This document shows, in pieces, positions 1 through 11,105 of a stretch of 64,000 nucleotides of DNA. The DNA lies in NCBI GenBank assembly GCA_028571685.1, contig CM053162.1, forward strand, positions 73,210,351-73,274,350, read 5' to 3'. Source of the DNA: Heterohyrax brucei (lineage: Eukaryota > Chordata > Mammalia > Hyracoidea > Procaviidae). The notes below the pieces were generated by a model. The model ran no database searches. It was not told where the DNA came from and was given only the letters and a program-made list of their open reading frames with translations. The translations under genes were made by a program, and so were the position numbers. The number at the start of each line of letters is the position of its first letter. Position 1 is the stretch's first letter.

Positions 1-522
1 AAGGGTTGAGTGTCAGCTGTTTCTTTCTGCTGTGACGAATCGGTGTGCCTTCCATCTTCTCTTGCTGCTTCCTGTGTCATTTAATATTTTACCTGTAGAG
101 TGCTTCCCTATTGCAGCTTGAGGCTTGAGTTTTGTCTTCAGTTCTTTTAGTTTGAGAAATGCAGTCTGTTCTTCCCTCTTGGTTTTCTGTCTCCAGGTCT
201 TTGGACGAGCTGTTATAGCACTCTGTCATTCGGCATCATTCCACAGGTCTTCTGGTCTTTGCTCATGAGTGTCCAACACAAAAAATCTGTTCTCGATGTG
301 GTGTCTGAACTCAGGTGGGGTGGACTCAAGGCTGCGCCCCGCCTCTTGTGGGCCTGCTGCTGTTTCTCCTGGTTTCAGTTGGAACTTTCATGTGAACAGT
401 TGGTGGTCCGTGCTGCCGTTGGCCCCTGGCCTTTTTCTGTGATGTCGAGCTTTTCTGTCTCCTCTCTCCACAGATGTAGTCAGTTGGGTTCCTGTGTATT
501 CCATCTGGTGAGGGCCGTGCTG
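1..522 (-). mobile_element. RTE-type LINE internal fragment, antisense (cut by window edge)
   Basis: Read on the minus strand, this matches the middle of the RTE element seen in full at 54575-57712. For example, the block at 470-522 is the complement of 55500-55555, and 60-190 corresponds to the region around 56000-56100. It runs from the end of the endonuclease domain into the linker before the reverse transcriptase. The frame is destroyed by indels. It continues left of the window. Confidence 0.75.
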
Positions 523-539
523 TAGTCCCCCATCTGTGT

Positions 540-735
540 GTAAGTGTGTTGTACTATGGGGGCTTGCTGTGATGCTGGAGGCTGTGACACAATTAGTCAC
601 CTGCCAGCAGGGTCCCACATGGCAGTCAGGGTTCAGCTGAGCTTCCAGACTAAGACAGGCAAGGAGGAAGGACCGGTAGGCTGCTTCTGAGAAGGATTAG
701 CCAGGGAAAGCCTTGTGAAGAGCAGCTCAACCTTT
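540..735 (+). mobile_element. RTE-type LINE 5' end fragment, sense
   Basis: The blocks TCAGCTGAGCTTCCAGACTA and TTAGCCAGGGAAAGCCTTGTG recur at 54645-54730 in the same order, at the start of the near-complete RTE element. This is therefore a copy of its 5' leader, placed head-on against the antisense piece at 1-522. Confidence 0.7.
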
Positions 736-1634
736 GGAGACTGGATTGTTTTCGCTCAGCTTAATTTCCTGGAGATTCATCACAGCTGTTTGTGTATCAG
801 CGGTTTATTCCTTTTCATTACTGGGCTGCTTGCTGTGGAGTGGACGTACTGCAGTCTGCTGGCTCACGTGTTGAGGGACATCTGCGTTGGGTCCAGGTCT
901 GGGCTGCTGTGATTATAGGTGACGGGAACATGTGTGTATATGCTTTTGTATGAGCATGTGTTGTCATTTTTTCTGGAATAAATACCCACAGTGCAGTTGC
1001 ATGACCGGGGTGCATGTTGCCAAAGCCTCTTCCGAAGTGGCTGCACACGTCCCTGCGTTACACTGTGCCTCACCTGGCTTCTCTGTGTCGTCGCCAGCCT
1101 TGGGTGGTGTCACTCTTTTATTTCAGTCATTTGACTGTGTAATGAGCTTAGTGTTTATGATGGTTAGATTTTAAGTTTGTCTCTGCAATTGCGTTCTACC
1201 GAATGGCCAGTTTATTCTTTGCAGTACTTTAAGATGACCTGTTATTGCGTATTTTATGAATTATCTGTGGCCTTCTGGCTTCCTAAAAATTCTTAGTACT
1301 AGCAACTTTCTTATGGAATGGTTGGTTGAGTGTGCTTTTTGATACCGTGTGATGAAGCACCTTCGTGTTTGGAAGACCTGCACCGACTTGTGTAGCAGGA
1401 ATTTTCACATGACTGACACCTGACGGCACACAGCTATGCACAGGTCAGAGGTCCATGTGAAGTGTGAGATGCGTGTGATTGGACCGGGCACAAACTTCTC
1501 GCTGGTACCATTTCTGAGTGTGTGTTGCAGCTTACCTGTAAGAAACTGCCGCTTGCCAAATTTTGTGGCTTACATCAAAGAAAAACACTTGTAATTGTCT
1601 GAACAGGCCTTAACCCTACTTCCTCCTCCTCCAG

Positions 1635-1777
1635 CTGCCTATCTCTGTGAGGCTGATTTTCGTCACATAGTTTCACTGCAGCCAAACACAGCAGTGCATC
1701 GAATGCAGAATTGGTTACAAGTTGAGAGAACCTGGCTGTCTCCTGTTAAGCTAGCATTGGAGGAATTTGCCAAATGC
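1635..1777 (+). other. Exon-like open frame, unidentified
   Basis: A 143-nt block is bounded by a pyrimidine-rich acceptor (TTCCTCCTCCTCCAG) and a near-consensus donor (TGC|GTAAGAG). In one frame it is fully open and protein-like (2 bases, then 47 codons beginning AYLCEADFRHIVSLQPN and ending LALEEFAKC). I do not recognise the protein. The incoming phase (needs one base) does not fit EXOC6B exon 1 as implied by exon 2. Joining it there would give a stop within six codons, so if spliced into EXOC6B it would act as a poison exon. It could also be an exon of a nested gene, a retrocopy scrap or chance. Confidence 0.35.
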
Positions 1778-2039
1778 GTAAGAGTCCCAGTCTTCCAAGT
1801 GATTTACCTTTTGGGAGTATGTGATTGTGAAAATTACATTCTTTAACATGTAGTGGGACTCTTGTTTTTAAAGGCATTAATATTTTTTTAAATTCCTAAG
1901 CTTACATTTCTAATACATTAGGTACTTATGTATCTAAAAGTTTATGTATGTAAAACCTTTGTTTATAGAAAGTTCTTTAGGACCCTCTGTAAATTTTATT
2001 ATTATAAATGGATCTTGTGTCCAGGAGGGTTGGGAACAG

Positions 2040-2610
2040 CTATTTTAGGTGAAAGGATATGATGATTAAATGTGACATAATCCTCAGGAGAAACTGAAAA
2101 TACTCTCAAGAAAATTGTTGGGACAATTAAAAAAGTCTGAATGTGCAGTGTGGAGTAGATTAGTATGATGTTAGGGTTCGATTTCTTGGATTTGCTTATT
2201 GCACTGTGGTTATGTAAGAGAAGACAGACAGAGCACCAAGGGCTGGACTGCCCAACCTACTTTCAGATACTTTAGAAAAATAAGCAGACATTCTGTATCT
2301 TTGTAGAAAGAACGAATGTGGCCAAAATGTTGCAAACTGGTGAATTCTGGGTAAGGTATGTAAGGAATTGTCTGTCAGGGCTCTGGTGGCACAGTGGTTA
2401 AAAGCTCAGCTACTAACCCAAAGGTAGCAGTTAGGATCCCCTGGGTGCTGCTTGGAAAGCCTGTGGGGTACTTCTCTCTGTCCTGGGTGGTCACTAGGAG
2501 TTGGAATGGACAGCAGTGAGGTTTTTTAGGGGGGGTATTATTTGTACGAAGTCTTTGTACAAGTTTGAAATTATGTCAAAATAAAAATTAAAGAACTATA
2601 AATTAATAGA
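2040..2610 (+). repeat. Ancient interspersed repeat 3' end, split by a SINE
   Basis: The sequence before 2378 (ending with an AATGTGGCCAAAATGTTG-type motif) and after 2530 (AAGTTTGAAATTATGTCAAAATAAAAATTA) resembles the two halves of a common old mammalian repeat 3' end terminating in an A-rich tail. A SINE has inserted between them. Family assignment is uncertain. Confidence 0.35.
2378..2530 (+). mobile_element. AfroSINE-type SINE
   Basis: It starts with the tRNA-derived head GGCTCTGGTGGCACAGTGG, has a degraded B-box-like GCAGTTAGGATCCC, and ends with the body segment around GGAGTTGGAATGGACAGCAG. It has inserted in an older repeat. Confidence 0.75.
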
Positions 2611-2747
2611 ATTTAAAATTTGTGCAGATTAGTTGCTGTGTGTAATTTTGAAGGACTGGGTTGTTGAGGACGCTGTGAAGTCCTGGAGTCGCCAAGCCAA
2701 GGTCCTGGAGTAGGCGCCCCCTTTTAGAGGGCGCGCCGTAGGCTCTG

Positions 2748-2764
2748 CTGCCCCCTCGTGGTTG
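2748..2764. promoter_or_regulatory. CTCF-like motif
   Basis: CTGCCCCCTCGTGGTTG fits the core of the vertebrate CTCF site (GCCCCCTNGTGG on this strand). It lies in a short CpG-containing, non-repeat island (2690-2790) that also has two GGGCGC boxes. Confidence 0.35.
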
Positions 2765-2850
2765 CTGCGTGTACTAGCAGCTCACTCGAGGAGCGCGGAG
2801 ACAGGACGTGAACCCCGAAACTCCGTGCTGACTCAGTGAGCGATCTTCTA

Positions 2851-2954
2851 GGTCAGAGCAGAACTGCCCCATGGAGTTTCCAAGGAGTGCCTGGTGGACT
2901 CGAATTGCCAGCCTTTTGGTTAACAGCCCTACCTCTTAACTGCTGTGCCAACAG
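2851..2954 (-). mobile_element. AfroSINE-type SINE, partial
   Basis: This is an antisense copy from the GGTCAGAGCAGAACTGCCCC block to the complement of the tRNA-like head (CTCTTAACTGCTGTGCCA). Confidence 0.7.
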
Positions 2955-2971
2955 AAACTGAGAGCATTATA

Positions 2972-3139
2972 AAACCAAAAACCAAACAGGTTTTCCACTT
3001 GTCATTTCTGGCTTACGATGATTCCATAGGACAGTATATAACTGCCCTGTAGGGTTTCCAGGGAGCAGCTGCTCAATTTGTACTGCCGATCTTTTGGTTA
3101 ACAGCTGAGCTCTTAACCACCTTGCCACTAGGGCTCCTT
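2972..3139 (-). mobile_element. AfroSINE-type SINE
   Basis: An A-rich start (AAAACCAAAAACCAAAC, the complement of the tail) is followed by the body and ends at CTTAACCACCTTGCCACTAG, the complement of the head. It is adjacent to similarly oriented copies on both sides. Confidence 0.75.
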
Positions 3140-3160
3140 AACACACTGTTTACATAAGAA

Positions 3161-3329
3161 ACAAAAATAAAAACCAAATCCATTGGAGTGGAGTTGATTT
3201 TGACTCATAGAAAGCCCATAGGACAGAGGAGAACTGCCCGTGGAGTTTCTGGGGAGTGCCTGGTGCATTTGAAAAGCCAGCGTGTGGGTGAGCAGCTGTA
3301 GCACGTAACCAGGGCACTGTGGTCGCCAT
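3161..3329 (-). mobile_element. AfroSINE-type SINE
   Basis: An antisense copy begins AAAAATAAAAACCAAATCC, with the GATTTTGACTCATAG tail complement, and ends near GTAACCAGGGCACTG. It is the third of three consecutive minus-strand copies. Confidence 0.72.
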
Positions 3330-3399
3330 GAAAATAGTGTAGTGTCCACTCAAAGAATTGTTTTCTTGGTGGGAGGGTGTTATTATGAAGCTGTATCAT

Positions 3400-4435
3400 A
3401 ACTATCTTTTTTTAAATGGTGATTCACTGAAAGTATACATTCCAGATCAATTTTGCATGCCTATCCATTTGCAGCTCCATCTGCTCTCCTCACCAGTGAC
3501 AGCACACTCCTCCTTTTTACTCTACACTTCTGGTGTTGTCTTAAGGAGCACCTGTCCCCTCTTCTGCACCCTCTTCTCTCCCGTCTAGAAAGAAACCAGT
3601 GCAACAGCCTCTTATAAACGTAGGAAACCATAAAGCACATACACTGCGTGCTCACACCGTGTCCCGAGCGCAGTCTATTCTTGTCTGAACCGTGGATCTC
3701 AGTACTGGTTTCAGGTCAGGGCCAGCAGCCCGTCTAGTGGCCATGTTTCCAGGGCTGTCGGGCCATCAGTTCTGGTCTTTCAGTAGTGTTCTTGAACTGC
3801 ACACCTCTTTTTCTTGTACTCCCTCAGGGACTCTACCTTGTGTCCCCTGTCACATCTGCCTTTGGTGGTGGCTAGGCACCGTGTAGTTTTTCTGGTTTCC
3901 TGCTGATGCAGTCTCCCATTCATGTGGGTCCTTTGGTCTCGAGGGCTCCTTTATCCTTGTGTCTTTGATGTTCTTGGTCACCCTCTTCCAGGTGGGTTGG
4001 CAACATTTGGTGCACCTAAGATGGCAATTTGCTGGCTTTGAAGACCCCAGATGCCACTTGGGTTCAGAAGACTCTTAGCAGAAGACTAGTTATGCCACTT
4101 GACCTTGATGTCCCCTGAAAACACAGTCTCCAGACTGCTGTTTCCACTGTATCCTTTAAAATGTTGGGTTGAGTTTAAAAAAAAACTTTCAGTGTGTGGT
4201 GTAGTCGAGTTATGCTGGTCTGCTGTCCCCTGTGCTGTCCCTCCCTTCACCTAACTGAATTCCTGTTGATTCCCTTCCATCCCCTCCCTCCCACCCAGTA
4301 GCCCTCAGAGTCTTCTCTTTTGTGCAGGAGCCCGTTTTTAAGTCCTTAAAGCAGTGGTCTCGTATAATCCTTTTCCTTTTACTGCTGCCTGATTTCACTC
4401 AGCAAAATTGTGTCTGATAACTTTTTGAGAATTAG
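3400..4435 (-). mobile_element. L1 LINE 3' end, antisense
   Basis: A T-rich start is followed by GAAAGTATACATTCCAGATC and a long C/T-rich body. It shares ordered blocks with 39588-40055 and 59415-59937 and extends further to the TGATTTCACTCAGCA motif typical of antisense mammalian L1 3' untranslated regions. No intact frame. Confidence 0.6.
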
Positions 4436-5276
4436 ATATTACGTGTTTTGTTCTGGTGGCTCCTTTGTATTGTTACCCTCAGTCTCTCCTGTTTTTTATT
4501 AAAGGTAATGTTTCTTGGTTCATCACCTAGAGCAACGGTAAGATGTATTGTTTCTCCCTTTCTCTTCCCTGTCATTTAGTATTTCGTCAAATTCTGTTAT
4601 GCAGAAGATCACCATTAGTCAGAGCGGAGAGTTTCCATGACAACTTACACACCACCGTTGCCTTGTTTTGCTTAGTACTCTCAAATAGACTTTGAGTTCT
4701 GCTGCCCTGTAATCGCTCGTTCAAAACTGCAAAGTCTCAAGAGCTAAGAAATGCGTTGGTTGTAAAAACCTAGCTAAATATCCTGAATTCATTGGCAGCA
4801 AAGCCTGACCTCAGTTGACGTGAGATATCCACAGTCTTCGTGTTTACCACTTGTGTGATTATTTTGACATTTTCCGGCAGAAATACTAATGTTTTTGATT
4901 ATGGCATGCTTCTTAAGACCTCACTGGGAATGTTCCATATTGTTGACATGTGTGGTATGTTTGTTTCTTAAAAATCTATAATACTCGGAGTTATGAAACT
5001 TTTCTGACCCAAAGAGTTTAGTTAGGGATTGGAGACTGGTACTTGACTCACTTTGTTTCGACTCCCCAGCTATTAGATGAGGCAGTTTGGCCGGCTCAGT
5101 CTACTTTCCATCTTTTCTCTCATTTTTGTTGTGTAACTTTTATGTACTGTTTTCATGTGTCATTTTTTTGTCTCTTAATCTGACCTAGTTTTTGTCTTAG
5201 AGTTACAGTTCAAGATCGTCATCTAACTTTTCACTACCAGTCTTTTTTTGCTGACCTTTCCTGTCAGCAAAAGTCT

Positions 5277-5605
5277 GAGGGGACTTCCTCCCGCAGTGAT
5301 GACTGTGAGAAGGACACACGTGAACGGTGTTCCCTGTCACCTAGTTGAGGGGACTTCCTTCTGCAGTGATGACTATGAGAAGGACGTATGTGAACGGTGT
5401 TCCCTGTCACCTGGTCTGAGGGGACTTCCTCCCGCCGTGATGACTGTCAGAGGGACGTACGTGAACGGTGTTCCCTGTCACCTAGTCGAGGGGACTTCCT
5501 CCCGCAGTGATGACTGTAGGAAGGACGTACGTGAATGGCGTGTTTCCCGTCGTCTGGTCTGAGTGGAGTTCCTTCTGTAGCGATTGTTGTAGGAAGGACA
5601 TACGA
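5277..5605. repeat. Minisatellite, about 70-72 bp x 4.6
   Basis: Units begin at the GAGGGGACTTCC block near 5277, 5347, 5418, 5488 and (degraded) 5560. Each contains GTGATGACTGT and GTGAACGGTGTTCCCTGTC. Units differ by a few substitutions and 1-2-bp indels, so the frame through it is not conserved. Confidence 0.9.
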
Positions 5606-6027
5606 AGTGAGGCAGTGGAGTTTGTGAGCACACCCTAGCAGAACTGCCACGTCCTTCACTGCAGAGCGTCCCTGCGGTCGCCTCCAAGTCCTCCCCTTGG
5701 GAAGCTGTGCACTGACCCTAGTGGCCAGTCCGCTCTTCAGAGCAGTTTTGGAGCTCTTCTTCTGGAGTGTGCATCAGAGCGGTCATCAGATGCGATCTGA
5801 CAATTTAAGTCCGGCAGCTTGTCCTAGAAAAAGTGCTTTGTGTGGGACTCAGCACTGATTTTGGTGTGTAGCTTCCCAGGTGGAGTACTTCAGAAGTGAC
5901 CGTAACAGTGAGACGTGTGACACTCTTTCTAGGACGAGTTTGTGAACTTAATTGTCAGCCTTCTCATAGACTTCTACATGCCCCCTTTTTTTGTTCCTCC
6001 CTCTATGCTTCATTCTGGATATTTTAA

Positions 6028-6130
6028 GAATCAGGCTGCTAACCAAGGTCAGCAGTTTGAATCCACCGTGGTCCTGTGGAAATCCTGGTGGGGCAGGTGG
6101 GCTCTGCCCTGTAGTGCGCTCAGCCGCAGG
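6028..6130 (+). mobile_element. AfroSINE-type SINE, degraded fragment
   Basis: The segment from CAGGCTGCTAACCAAGGTCAGCAG onward (tRNA-like B-box region) is clear; the 3' part is diverged and GC-rich. Confidence 0.55.
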
Positions 6131-6546
6131 ACCCCCCCGCAGCACCTGCCCCTGACCTAGGTCGCCAGTCCCCTCTTGCTGATAAGCCCACTTGCGGAGA
6201 TTTTAATTTTGAAAGGTTTATTTTTCAGTTCTTGAATTTTCACTCAATTAAAAAAAAAAAGGATTCCCAAGTCTGGGGAGTGACCTGTTTTTCTGTGTAT
6301 CTTCTTCACCTTCTCCTTTTGGGAGTTTGTATTATTTAGAGCCGTGTTAAAGTCTTCAGCGAGTTCAGTGCGTGGGTCACCTGCGGGTCCTGGTTCCCTG
6401 TCGCAAGGCCCTCAGTCTTAGCGGACCCGGCGACTCGGACACAAGGGCGATCCAAGTCTGTGGAGGCTCTGCAGCCAGGCTGGCAGTGACCTCCCTCTTC
6501 AGGCCGTACCCTGAGCCTGCTGATGCAGGGCTGGGCTTGGGCCAGT

Positions 6547-7046
6547 GTTTTAGTCAGCTAGGCTGCTCTAACAGAAATACCACAGAGTGGATGGCTTTAA
6601 CAAAGAAAGATTTATTCTTACACAGTCCAGTAGGTTACAAGTCCATATTCAGGGTGTCTGCTCCAGGGAAAGACTTTCCCCTTGTCGGCTCTGGAGGAAA
6701 GTCCGGTATTGCATCAGTCTTTGTCCAGGGAGCGTCCTCACGCAAGAACCTCTGGTCTGAAGGACGCGCTCTGCTCCCGGTGCTGCTTGCTTGATGGTAG
6801 TGAGGTTCTCAAATTGTCCTTTGTTTCTTTTTCCTTTTATTCCTTGCAAGCTAAAAGCATTAAGGGTGGGGCAAGCCATACTCCAGGGAAACTCCCCCAC
6901 AGCAGAAATTTACAGCCCCACCCTAATCCTTTAACATACAGGTTAGCAAAACCACACAATGGAGGACAGTCCCAAGATACTGGGAACCATATCCCAGCCA
7001 CGTGGCTGCACACATTTTTGGGGGGACACAATTCCAACCATGACAG
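6547..7046 (-). mobile_element. MaLR-type solo LTR, antisense
   Basis: It begins TTTTAGTCAGCTAGGCTGCTC with AACAGAAATACCACAGAGTGG, the complement of the 3' end of the + copy at 13493-14003, and ends at GACACAATTCCAACCATGA, the complement of its 5' end. It is an old endogenous-retrovirus-derived LTR without internal genes. Confidence 0.7.
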
Positions 7047-7077
7047 CCAGGCTGTGGCGGCTCGCTGGTGTGGTTTT

Positions 7078-7232
7078 CGGAGCCCTGGTGGTATAGTGGT
7101 TAAGAGTCGGGCTGCTGATGAGCAGGCTGGCAGTTTGGATCCACCGGCTGCCCTTGGGAACCCTTTAGGCTGTTCTTTGTCCTGTAGCATCACTGTGAGT
7201 CCAGACTGGCTCATGGCAGTGAGCGTGGCTCC
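7078..7232 (+). mobile_element. AfroSINE-type SINE (first of three in a row)
   Basis: The head is GAGCCCTGGTGGTATAGTGG, the B-box-like part is GGCAGTTTGGATCCACC, and the tail region has CACTGTGAGTCCAGACTGG. Confidence 0.75.
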
Positions 7233-7240
7233 CCTTTATG

Positions 7241-7412
7241 GGTGCCCTGGTGGCACAAGGGTGTGTTTGCTTGGCTGCTAAGCAAAAGGTGGTGATTCGC
7301 AACCCATCGGCAGCTCTGTGGGCAAAACACCTAGCCATCCGCTCCGGGAAAGTTCTGCTCTGTCCTGTAGTGTCACTGTCACTTAGAACTGACTCAGTGG
7401 CAGTGACTGTGG
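7241..7412 (+). mobile_element. AfroSINE-type SINE (second of three)
   Basis: The head is GGTGCCCTGGTGGCACAAGG and the tail TAGAACTGACTCAGTGGCAG. It sits directly downstream of the previous copy in the same orientation. Confidence 0.72.
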
Positions 7413-7422
7413 CTGCTTTTGC

Positions 7423-7592
7423 AGGAGCCTTGGTGGCCCAGTGGTTGATTTGCCTGGCTGTTAACCGGAAAGGGCAGTGGTTCCAGCCTGCCGGCAGCTC
7501 TGCCGGAGAAGACACCCAGTGATCTGCTGCAGGGAAGTTCTCCTCCATGCTGCAGGTCACTGAGCGTCAGAGGACTCGATGGTCCCCTGTTG
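7423..7592 (+). mobile_element. AfroSINE-type SINE (third of three)
   Basis: The head is GGAGCCTTGGTGGCCCAGTGG, the body is diverged, and the tail is GTCAGAGGACTCGATGG. It is head-to-tail with the two preceding copies. Confidence 0.7.
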
Positions 7593-8611
7593 GGTTTTGG
7601 GTCATAGCTGCTTCTGGTTTGTTATTCCCTTAGGGTCCACCTTTCAGGTACCCCGTACAGCCTGGGGCAGAGATTAAGGTCTCTTCCCTGAGCCAGGGCC
7701 TGAATTCTGACCTCCGTGTTCTCCATACTTGGAGACCACCTAAACCTCTGCCCTGCTTCTCGGGGGCTGCTTTATTGCTTCCTGCCTTGCAGAGCTGAAG
7801 AGTTCAGCGTATATATCTTCTCATGTTTCCCTTCCAGAATCTTGTCTTCTTAAGTCTCTAATTTGTATCTCTTCAGCCCTACAGGACTATCAAATGGAAG
7901 TTTTTGTACCTCTTAGTTATTATTTTTTGATTAATACTTTCACAGGGAACTTTTTAACAAATACCCCAAGGGGGAAAAGTGTTGATTTGTGTGGTTTACC
8001 CTTGTGCACTTTGTTCCCGTAATTCCTACTACTTGCCTCAGAAGCTGTGTAAGTCAGCCAGGACAGAGCATCCCAGACAGCCGTGTAGGAGGCTTGGAGA
8101 AGTGTCAGTTCACAGCTGGAGCAGGATGAAGGGGAGCTTCAAGAGAGAGGTTTCTAGGAAGAGGGAGGAGGATTCCAATAAGAAAGGAAAGGTTATCTCA
8201 GCATACAACCTGGCATAAAGGTAAAGAATAGTGATATCTCCAGAATGATAAGTGTGCATTGATTTTCAAAGACAAATTATTGGCAAACTGTGAAAGACCA
8301 TTATAACTACAGAACAGAAAGGTATATTGGGAATCATGTAAGGTAAAATTGATTTAAGTAACTGGGAGAAAGTGGGGAAGAGAGATGAGGAAATAAGGGA
8401 AGTCCATGCTTCACTTTGCATTCTTGAGAGTCAAGAGAATCTACTGTTAATGATGTGACAAATCAAAGCAGAAGTATATTGTTCAAATTATAAAAATGTA
8501 ATCTTTAGAAAAACTAAAAATAGAGCATAAGTATGTGGAGAAGGAGGGAAAAATGGGCTAGTATGATGCAGTCTTTATTGATTATAGCAGAAGGTAGACA
8601 GTGTCTGTTGT

Positions 8612-8668
8612 TTGGGACCATCAAGCCAGTTTAGAATCATGGTGACTACCTGTGACAGAGTTGTAGCC
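8612..8668 (-). mobile_element. AfroSINE 3' fragment, antisense
   Basis: The short stretch CCATCAAGCCAGTTTAGAATC followed by GGTGACTACCTGTGACAGAG matches the antisense SINE tail and body start. The rest is not recognisable. Confidence 0.4.
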
Positions 8669-8735
8669 CTGGTGGGAGCAGGTCGCCAGGCCTTCTTTGT
8701 GGGTGCTGGGTGGGTTTGGGCCACAGTCCTCTCTG

Positions 8736-8822
8736 TCAGCAGCAGAGCGCCTCACTGTCATACACCCAGGGCTTCCTGGACAGCAGAGCGCCTCGCTGTC
8801 GTGCACCCAGGCTTCTTGGACG
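8736..8822. repeat. Two-copy tandem repeat, about 42 bp
   Basis: AGCAGAGCGCCTC...CACCCAGG..TTC.TGGAC occurs twice in succession with a few mismatches. Confidence 0.75.
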
Positions 8823-9895
8823 GTGTCTAAACAGAAGATGAAAACAGTCCCCTTACTGATGTGCCTCTGGGAAATCAGAAACAGAACCACATACAAACGT
8901 TCAGTTTTTTCCTGGAAAATTGGAATGATGATTCAAGAAGCTCAGAGTTCCTCAAGCAGGATAAACACAAGCAACAAAACTACACCAAGGGACGACATAA
9001 GGCAACGACAGCAGCTGGCAGATGGAAGGGGGAGAAATGTGTCCTCAGTGCAGAGACAGCAGGAAAAGAGAACTGTAGTGTCTGAATGGCTGTGTTTAAT
9101 CTCTTATCTTAAGGTGGGTTTTTTTAATTTATCCTGCCTCTGTTTTGTTCTTTTTTTGTTGTTGCTCTCTTCTTGCTTTCTTTGTTTGAGTTGGATCAGT
9201 AGAATATTTTTCTAGGATTCTATTTTACTCCACTACTAGGTTATTAGTATATCTCTTTCTTTTATTCTTTAGTAGTTTCTCTAGAGTGGACGGTGTGCAT
9301 CTTTTTAACTTATTTATAGTCTACCTTCGAATGATGTCGTAACACTCTGTGTAAAACGGATGACCCTCACAAAAGTAAACAGTCCTCGACTTCCTGCAGA
9401 GTTCCCTCTGATGACTGTGTCATCAGTTGGTTCTAATGTAAGTTGAATATCCCCCTCCTTTTTTAAAGCTTCCATTAGTATTGCCTTTTATTATCAACAT
9501 GTTTATAAATCTGATCTTTATTTGTCTTTGGGAGAATTACACATGAACATATTTGAGTGAACATCTAAGGATGATAACATCAGCAAATTACATGGTGCAG
9601 CAAACATTGTATGCAGTACGTGTTACTGACAATAACATATGCAAACCAAATACAGACGGTCGTAAGTGTGGTTTGTTATAACTGGAATATATCATAAATA
9701 AGGCACTACCTACACATATATTTCTCTTGCTGACCTTTGAGTAATGTGTATTTTACTTCTGTATATGTTATGAATTTCAGAATTCATAGTTATTATTTTT
9801 GCTTTCAACTGTCACTTTTAAAGAAATTATTTTATGTGTGCCATTTCCTACCATCTTTATTCCTATCTGCAGACCCAGATTTTGACCTGATTTAA

Positions 9896-9972
9896 TCTCC
9901 TCTCTGCCTCCCTCCCTGCCTCCTTCCTTCCCCCTTGTTTCCCTCTTTCCCCCTTTCTTCCCCCTCCTCCTT
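9896..9972. repeat. Polypyrimidine tract
   Basis: About 75 bases are almost all C/T on the + strand, with only sparse G residues. It is a candidate for triplex (H-DNA) or replication slippage. Confidence 0.8.
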
Positions 9973-10877
9973 CAAGAATTCCTTTAACTTTCTCTTAGTG
10001 AAGATATTCTGATGACAGTTTTCTAAACTTTTGTGTGTCTGAAAAAATGGTTTTCATCACATTTTGAAAGATGTTTGCAGAATACAAAAATTGTAAGTTC
10101 TCAATTTCTTTTTCTTCAGCCCTCTAGAGATGTCTTTCCAGTGTCATCTTGCTTACATAATTTGGATGAGAGGTCTGTGGTCGTTCTTTGTTTCAGTGTG
10201 TGTAATGTGTTTTCCTGTGTGTTAACTGTTAAGATTTTTTCATTATTATTGGTTTTCAACAACTTCAAGAGCATTTCTTGACTAATGCAATTCCATATTG
10301 ATCATTCCTTTTTTCACATTGCTAAAGTACACAGATCTAATTATATTTGCTTTTGTTTAGGTATAAAATTAACTTTAATTGTGGTTTAGTTTAGTCTTTT
10401 CTTCCAGTGTGAACTCTCTCAGAGGGAACAACTCTTGTCTTTTTGTTAGTAAATTTACTTGATGGCAACATTTTTTTTTTGTAAATGTTGATAAAAATCC
10501 AGACCACCTAGTATAGGCAGTATCCTTGAGTTTCTGAGAAAGTTTTCTATTTAACTTGCTGTATTACTTACTAGACAATTATCTCCTGCCTCTTAGAAGT
10601 TTATTTAACCTAGTTTGAAGATTAAAAAAAGTTCTCACTTTCCCTCATTAAGTAATCAAGTTACAGTTACTTCACAGACTAAAGGAGTAGATGTGGTAGG
10701 GATGCTTCATAGCTCTGGAAGGGTGGTCTGAATACAACCCTTTCCAGAAGTGGTTTACCAGTAAGCAGTAAATCTGGATTGGTCCAGATTAGATCATCAC
10801 TTTGCTGATTTCTGAGTTGACTTGTATAGGGTACTGGATTCTGCAAATAAAGAGTATGACCTAGACCTAGATGTGGG

Positions 10878-11105
10878 CCTTGTTGTTGTTGTTAAATGCC
10901 GTTGAACGGGTCCTTGTAGCCGCTGTGTGTACACAGAACGGAGGCCTGCCCGGTCCTGCGCTGTGTCCACAGCCACTGGTGTGCTGCAGCCCATTGTTGT
11001 ACCGCTGTGTCAGTCTCTCTTGTTGACGGTGCTCTTCATTTTTGCTGACCCCACCCCTGCAGTTCACCAGGCAGGATGTCTTTCTCCAGGGATTGATCCC
11101 TAGGT
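10878..11105 (-). mobile_element. RTE-type LINE 3' end fragment, antisense
   Basis: It starts TTGTTGTTGTTAAATGCCGTTG, the complement of the RTE 3' terminus at 57690-57712, and runs to the CTTTCTCCAGGGATTGATCC block (complement of about 57495-57515). Confidence 0.72.

Noticed and set aside
6372..7560. Several frames of 125-199 codons on both strands
   Set aside because: They run across an antisense LTR and three SINEs and match no protein family.
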